Positions 59,135 through 64,000 of a stretch of DNA of 64,000 bases are shown here, in pieces. Source of the stretch: Guadua angustifolia (lineage: Eukaryota > Streptophyta > Magnoliopsida > Poales > Poaceae); assembly GCA_036346375.1 (NCBI GenBank), contig CM070515.1, positions 7,338,423 to 7,402,422 on the forward strand, read 5' to 3'. Each line of letters starts with the position of its first letter. Position 1 is the first letter of the stretch. The notes beneath the pieces were generated by a model that was not told the DNA's origin, made no database searches, and worked only from the letters and a program-made list of their open reading frames with translations. The position numbers and the translations under genes were made by a program.

Positions 59135-60585
59135 TATATCACTTATTTCTCAACACATATATGTTTTCTATAACAGTGAATAGTGAGGCTACCGCTCACA
59201 TACAGCTTACCACTATTTAGAACACTGCACATATCAGCTTTAGATAGCAACAACTGACCCACCCATGGATCAGTAATGGTGTATAATTAATATGCAAACA
59301 ATGGATTCCAAAGAAGTTTCGGTGTGAACTTAAGATATGGTCATGAACTTTCTGCAAAGTGGAATAAGGTGGTTTCTTTCCATACAAAGACAGACATATG
59401 AGAGCAATAAAGAACACACAAACCAAAATTCATATGTAAATGAAACAAACCTGTAGGCAACACGGATTGCACGGAATTGAACCTCTCTAGATTCTCCAGA
59501 ATTGAGATCAATAGCAACCGCTGATGGAGTAAATTTATATTCCTACAGAAGAAACAGCAAACAACTAAGGCCTCTCCAACCAAGAAACTTGAATATGATG
59601 CCATAACTTAAGTTACATTTTGTAGCCTAGATGGCATATTTAGTGCACCTCTATCTTTATATGCACCACTCCATGGCTTTTAAAAATTCGAAAGAATTAG
59701 TTCAAGTATGAAGTGGGCAAGTATATCTGGTGAGGGGTGACAAAGGGCCATGCTCAATCTATATCAGGAAGACCCAAAAGAAAAGATAAATATACAACAG
59801 TGATTTTTAAACTTTATTATCTTTTTTTCTTTGCAAACTGTCTTTTTGTATCCCCTCCGGGTTGATCTTGAGAAAAGAAACCACCTCTCATGAGCTATTC
59901 TATTAGATGAAGGCTATCAAACTCGAAGAACAAGCTAGTAAGCACATGATGCAGTTTGGTCAAGTCATTCAAAAGTGAACTTCAGTCCAAGTTTTGTATA
60001 GAGCGAATGGAAACTTCGATTACAACAACAACCAAGCCTTTTGTCCCAAACATGTTGCGGTAGGCGAATGGAAACTTCAATTAGGATTGAATAAAATATG
60101 ACACCAAATAAACAGTGTGAAATGGCCACTGATATAATTAGACTCACTATTCCAAAGTCACATCTGATTTCAAGATTTTCGGAATAATTAGAAGAGGCAT
60201 GGTACAATCTACAAAGCAGAGAGAGGGAGAGAGACAGAAAGAATGAAGCACCTTAAGAAGCGGCTGGAGATAGAAACTTCCAGGAAATAAGTTGTCAAAG
60301 CTGAAAGTTCCACCAGAACCACTGAGTTATTTCTGTAGCCTTCTTCGCCACTCAAAGACAATAATACTGACGGTAAAAGCTCTTCATTTTTTTCACCATA
60401 AATCCGCACTAATATCTGACCAAGTTTCTGACAAGCAAAGGTGTATGGGCCAGTTTGCTTGAGATGATAACCAGCCTGCACGAAGGTAAAAAATGACATC
60501 AGATAGGATATGCAACAGAACACATGTTTGGTGATCATTGATTTCAAAGGTTTTCCACTTCCCAGATACGGTTAACATGTAACTC

Positions 60586-61249
60586 ATCATGGTTATGAAA
60601 TTGTTGTTTAAGCATCGCTTAAGCGGTAAAGCGGCCCAAGGGGTTGCGCCACGCCGTCGCCTTGCCAGAGAAGGGTATGGCGCCTGCCTTACAGCTGTGG
60701 CATCCCTAAGGTGTCGTATGGCGTTGTGGTGGCCTGAGGCGGACGCCATGCTTCCTCTGCTCCGGCACAGGAGCCATCGCACCGCACCTCCTCCTCTACT
60801 CTGGTGCGAGCCTCCTATGCATGTACGGTTTCATGCTGCTGCCGGCCTCTCTCCCCTCCCCTCATCTCCCCCGTCGACCTCCCTCTCATCTCCAGAGTCC
60901 AAATCCGCCTCCTCTCTAGTCCTCTCACCTTGTCTCCCACCCCCCCCTCCCTCCCCTTTGCACTGTAGCTACTCTGCCTCCCCTCGTAGGTAGTATGCCG
61001 ATGAGGATTGAGGACTGACTGACTGAGGAAGAATGACCGAATGAGGATACATTGAGGACTGATGAGAAATACCGATTGAGGACTGTGTGTTCCTGTGTTG
61101 GTGTGCTACTAGCTACCGATCAGTACTCTCAATTATGCTGCTATACTAGGTTATAATGTGTGTATGGCATCGCCTCACCAAGCGCCTTAAGCGCTTTGGT
61201 GTAAAAAGGTGGTTAGTCGCCTCGCCTCACCTTATCGCTTTAATAACCT
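60586..61249. mobile_element. hAT-like non-autonomous element in a NOMO intron
   Basis: 664 bp with a perfect 8-bp duplication TGTAACTC (60578-60585 and 61250-61257). The ends are imperfect inverted repeats around GGTTAT..AAA..GCG. Inside, 60830-60970 is C/T-rich and 60985-61090 repeats 'ATTGAGGACTGA'. No transposase. Confidence 0.75.
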
Positions 61250-63567
61250 TGTAACTCGTACATACTATCACCACAGGCAAAAGATCACTACTGCACATTT
61301 GTTACAACAAGAAATTTGTTTAGAGAAAACACTCAACTGAAAATAATATAACAATGCAGTATTGATAATTAAATGAATTAGGGCAAAGAACAATTTGACT
61401 AAGCAGTTTACCATAACATGCAATGACTAATCTACTAGAAAGTATAAAGGTAAATAAAAATAAATAGTCACTCAACGTAAACTTCAGTTGTCACTTCTTT
61501 CTTGTTTAAAGAGAGGAATAGGAAATCAGATTGTATCACTAGCAAAAACAAAACAGGGAAGGCTGAAAAAACTCGCATTAGGTCTGATGTCGTAAGGTGA
61601 ATAAAGACATGCATATGAACTCATAATTGCTGATATTTAGAGCTTTTTCTACACCAGCATACCCACCGCAGCCCAGCACCGGTTGCTCTTTGCCACACAA
61701 CACTAGAGTTTTTGTTCATACAGCGAGTGGTGCTCACTGCTCACATACCAGCAAATACGCGGTAGTACAGTGCACAACTGAAGCATATGACCAGCAGCTC
61801 TAGAATCTAGCATCTTGTGCTATGTAACAAAGTAATTGTTTAATTAATGACATAACTATATGCTCAAACAATAATACAAACCTTTGAAGCTTCGACTTCA
61901 TATCCTAGATCATCATATAAGGGACCTGCAAAGAATGATCGGTCAAAATTTGTCTTTGTCTCTGTTGCTACATCCCCTTTCTTCAGAGGTACGTACTTGC
62001 TATTCCCTGCCGCTAGAATCTTGATGTCAACATCAGATGTTGCAGGCGACACTGACCCTTCAAGGTATAGACCAGTTTTAGCAGTGATTGAAGGAACAGT
62101 ATCTTGGCATCCGTTCACAGACATTGAAAACTGCAGTTTAAATATTAAGAAGGTATTACAACCATGGTTTCACTGTCCATGTAAGAAGTGTTTCTTATCA
62201 ATCATCACTCACCTGCTGCCTTGATGGATAAAATAGGATCTTTTTCCTTCTAGCGCTGTAAAAGATGGTGAATCCTGTATTAAATAAAAGCATAATGATA
62301 AAATACTCATAAATGTTAATTGCCAAAAAATGCTCATAGTTGTTGGCCAAGAAAAGCTAAATAGCCCATAAGAAAGGTAAAGGAGAGTTTGTGTTAGAAA
62401 AGCAAATTTCTAGATGACAAATTTAGAATTATAAGAGATCCTGAGAAAGTCATGTACTCTGCTAGTGGAAAACCAAAAATACTAAGGATAAACAGTTAAA
62501 CACCACACCTAGAATCACAAGGGACAAAAATGAAGTGCTCCCTGAGATCAGCCCAAATGGAGTACTCAAAGGCAGCAATGCCATTTTGATGACTCTTTCC
62601 AAGAACAGATGCGATAGAGATTTTGTCAATGAAGCATGAACACATAGAACCTAAACTAGTAAAAGTTGTCCAGTTGAAGATTTACTGAAAAAAAAAAACA
62701 AGTTGATCAAACTCAATGGCTTCGGTGTCATTGTCATGTAGAGAAAGTTCCCTAATGTAATTCTGCTACATTGGAGCTCTGTTTGGAGTACAGACCTAAA
62801 ATGGAAAAGAAAAAGGGAAAGATAAAGCAGTGGAGGATTCGAGGCATTGCACTGAACACTCCGCATTTCATTTCTTAACTGTCTTCCTTGCCTAATAGCT
62901 AGTATATATTTGCAATTTATGAAACTTTCGGTATGAGAGAATTTGTGGCTTTGTGCCTGGATAGATTATGGCTAATTACTGCAAATCAGCAGTACAAATA
63001 AGCTTCTAGCTCTGTGGTAAAGAGCAAAACCTAGAGGAATTTCAATATAATTTTCTACGTAACATCTAGGCTCCAATTTTCCATTTGTAGTTTCTAAACA
63101 AAAAAATGGATCCTCTGATGGCACACATCCTGACCTTTGAGTCTCTAAATTGGGAGTTCAAACTTTTCTGTTCTCTTTAATAATTCTGTTAGTTTTATTG
63201 CTTTCTTCAATGTCTAATAATGCCATCCTTAAATATCATCATTGTTCAACCAGCTAGCTTCTCCCAAAACAGCCAACTTGAATAAATAAGAAACAAAGTC
63301 ACCGAATGAATTTTTTTTACACATATAAAACCATGCTGCACATTGATATACAAATAAAGGTACCATTAAGATGAACAGAAACTTCCAATATCAATATGTG
63401 TTCTAGCAAATAATTTGATCAAATAGCAGTACCTGATCAAGTCTGTAATACCCAAGATTATCTGTTACAGCTCTCAACTGACCATCAACTATAACATTGG
63501 CACCTTCCACACCAGCACCAGCACCATAACCATCAACAACACGCCCGCCAACAGAAAATCCAGTAAC

Positions 63568-64000
63568 CTAGTAAGACATATTTGAGGAATTGCTAGTCAG
63601 TTAGTGGAGATCAGGTGCACAGATCAGGAGGAAGAGAAACTCAGATGATTAAGCAGCTGAAAGTTCTCAAGTCTACGGCTCCGATTGGCATTGTGGTGGC
63701 TTTTCAAAAGCACTTATTTTATTCTACTTTTGGATATCACAATTAGTTGACAGCATCTTTTTTGGAGTCATAACAGAAAAAGCTTACTACAATTAGTAAA
63801 GATTACTATAACTAACTAGATTCCACAGCACAGCACAGCACTGCACTGCACTGCACTGCAACTGCAAACTTGTCCTGCATTAAGCTATCACATAATCCAA
63901 AATTTGCACCCAGCCAACCTTGCAACAGCTTTGACTGCTTGAACCGTGCATCTCCATCTCATTTATATCTTTTACTCAGAAAGCATGCAGGCTAATCCAA
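63568..64000. other. NOMO intron sequence; no further exon seen
   Basis: Upstream intron of the NOMO locus, with a CACTGCACTGCA microsatellite at about 63825-63862. Earlier exons must lie beyond the window. Confidence 0.5.

Larger units (their letters stand above)
47386..63567 (-). pseudogene. NOMO (BOS-complex ER-translocon subunit) gene, 3' part, multiply damaged
   Basis: Exons on minus: 63567-63433 (VTGFSVGGRVVDGYG..), about 62684-62509 (AAFEYSIWADLREHFIF), 62255-62213 (RRKKILFYPSRQQ), 62130-61882 (TGLYLEGSVSPATSD..), 60475-60252, 59542-59451, 58637-57993, 57853-57496, then across a 9.6-kb transposon 47659-47586 (ELTPAPVFPLVVGVSV, the membrane anchor) and 47491-47386 (ending KKEPRKTILRKRV). 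Splice signals are kept throughout. NOMO is a type I ER protein of lumenal beta-sandwich repeats, acting with nicalin and TMEM147 beside Sec61. Damage: exons expected between LDQ and the FEYSIW exon, several hundred residues, are missing; exon 60475-60252 has 224 bases where a multiple of 3 is needed; exon 58637-57993 carries a 408-bp insertion; exon 57853-57496 has an in-frame TGA after YYFEV and a one-base gain after VEVDLEKQ. The 5' end lies beyond the window. Best read as a pseudogene; an intact copy should exist elsewhere. Confidence 0.85.

Noticed and set aside
47386..63567. Explaining the NOMO lesions as sequencing errors
   Set aside because: Errors could explain single-base changes, but not the lost middle exons or the 408-bp insertion, and the neighbouring ACLB is error-free over 1,827 coding bases.

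Overview
This is a plant nuclear window. The gene content and the repeat types point to a grass (Poaceae): spliced genes with GT-AG introns, a 16-exon ATP-citrate lyase B gene, SIRE-type Copia LTRs, 'TGTCGGCGTATT' LTRs, PIF/Harbinger, Stowaway and hAT MITEs, and a Mutator-like element carrying plant-mobile-domain sequence. I cannot name the species. Nothing bacterial, no CRISPR array, and no rRNA or tRNA gene was seen.

Layout. 0-8 kb is repeat-rich: a decayed LINE, a solo Copia LTR (2148-3840), a Harbinger-type MITE, and a 2.4-kb Harbinger-like element (5061-7487) that carries two exons of a TMEM135-like gene. A small secreted-peptide gene at 8590-8928 ends in a CLE-like dodecapeptide. 10.5-14.9 kb holds a broken CCCH-zinc-finger/ankyrin gene fragment next to a non-autonomous LTR retrotransposon (11264-14883). 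15.4-24.4 kb is the genic core: a 5-exon pectinesterase on + (15477-17764) converging on the complete 16-exon ATP-citrate lyase subunit B on - (18562-22712, with a 5'UTR intron).

24.5-38.8 kb has MITEs and the remnant of a Harbinger ORF1 gene. An 11.2-kb SIRE-type Copia element (27458-38697, minus strand, gag remains, no recognisable pol) is inserted within that reading frame. 38.8-47.3 kb is a repeat mixture: a Helitron 3' end, a Stowaway MITE, and a LINE-like element interrupted by a hAT-like element.

47.4-63.6 kb is one minus-strand gene for NOMO, the lumenal subunit of the ER BOS translocon complex. It is damaged by an internal exon loss, two reading-frame shifts, a nonsense codon and a 408-bp insertion in an exon. 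Its penultimate and last exons are separated from the rest by a 9.6-kb Mutator-like element (47687-57271). That element has arms of about 2.7 kb that are inverted repeats of each other. The left arm also carries a solo LTR and a 2.3-kb tandem duplication. Each arm copy encodes a small GRF-type zinc-finger protein, and the centre holds a plant-mobile-domain (MAIN-like) gene fragment.

The genes do not form a common pathway. ACLB supplies cytosolic acetyl-CoA, the pectinesterase modifies the cell wall, and the CLE-like gene would encode a signalling peptide. Most of the remaining sequence is a nested record of transposition that can be ordered from target-site duplications.
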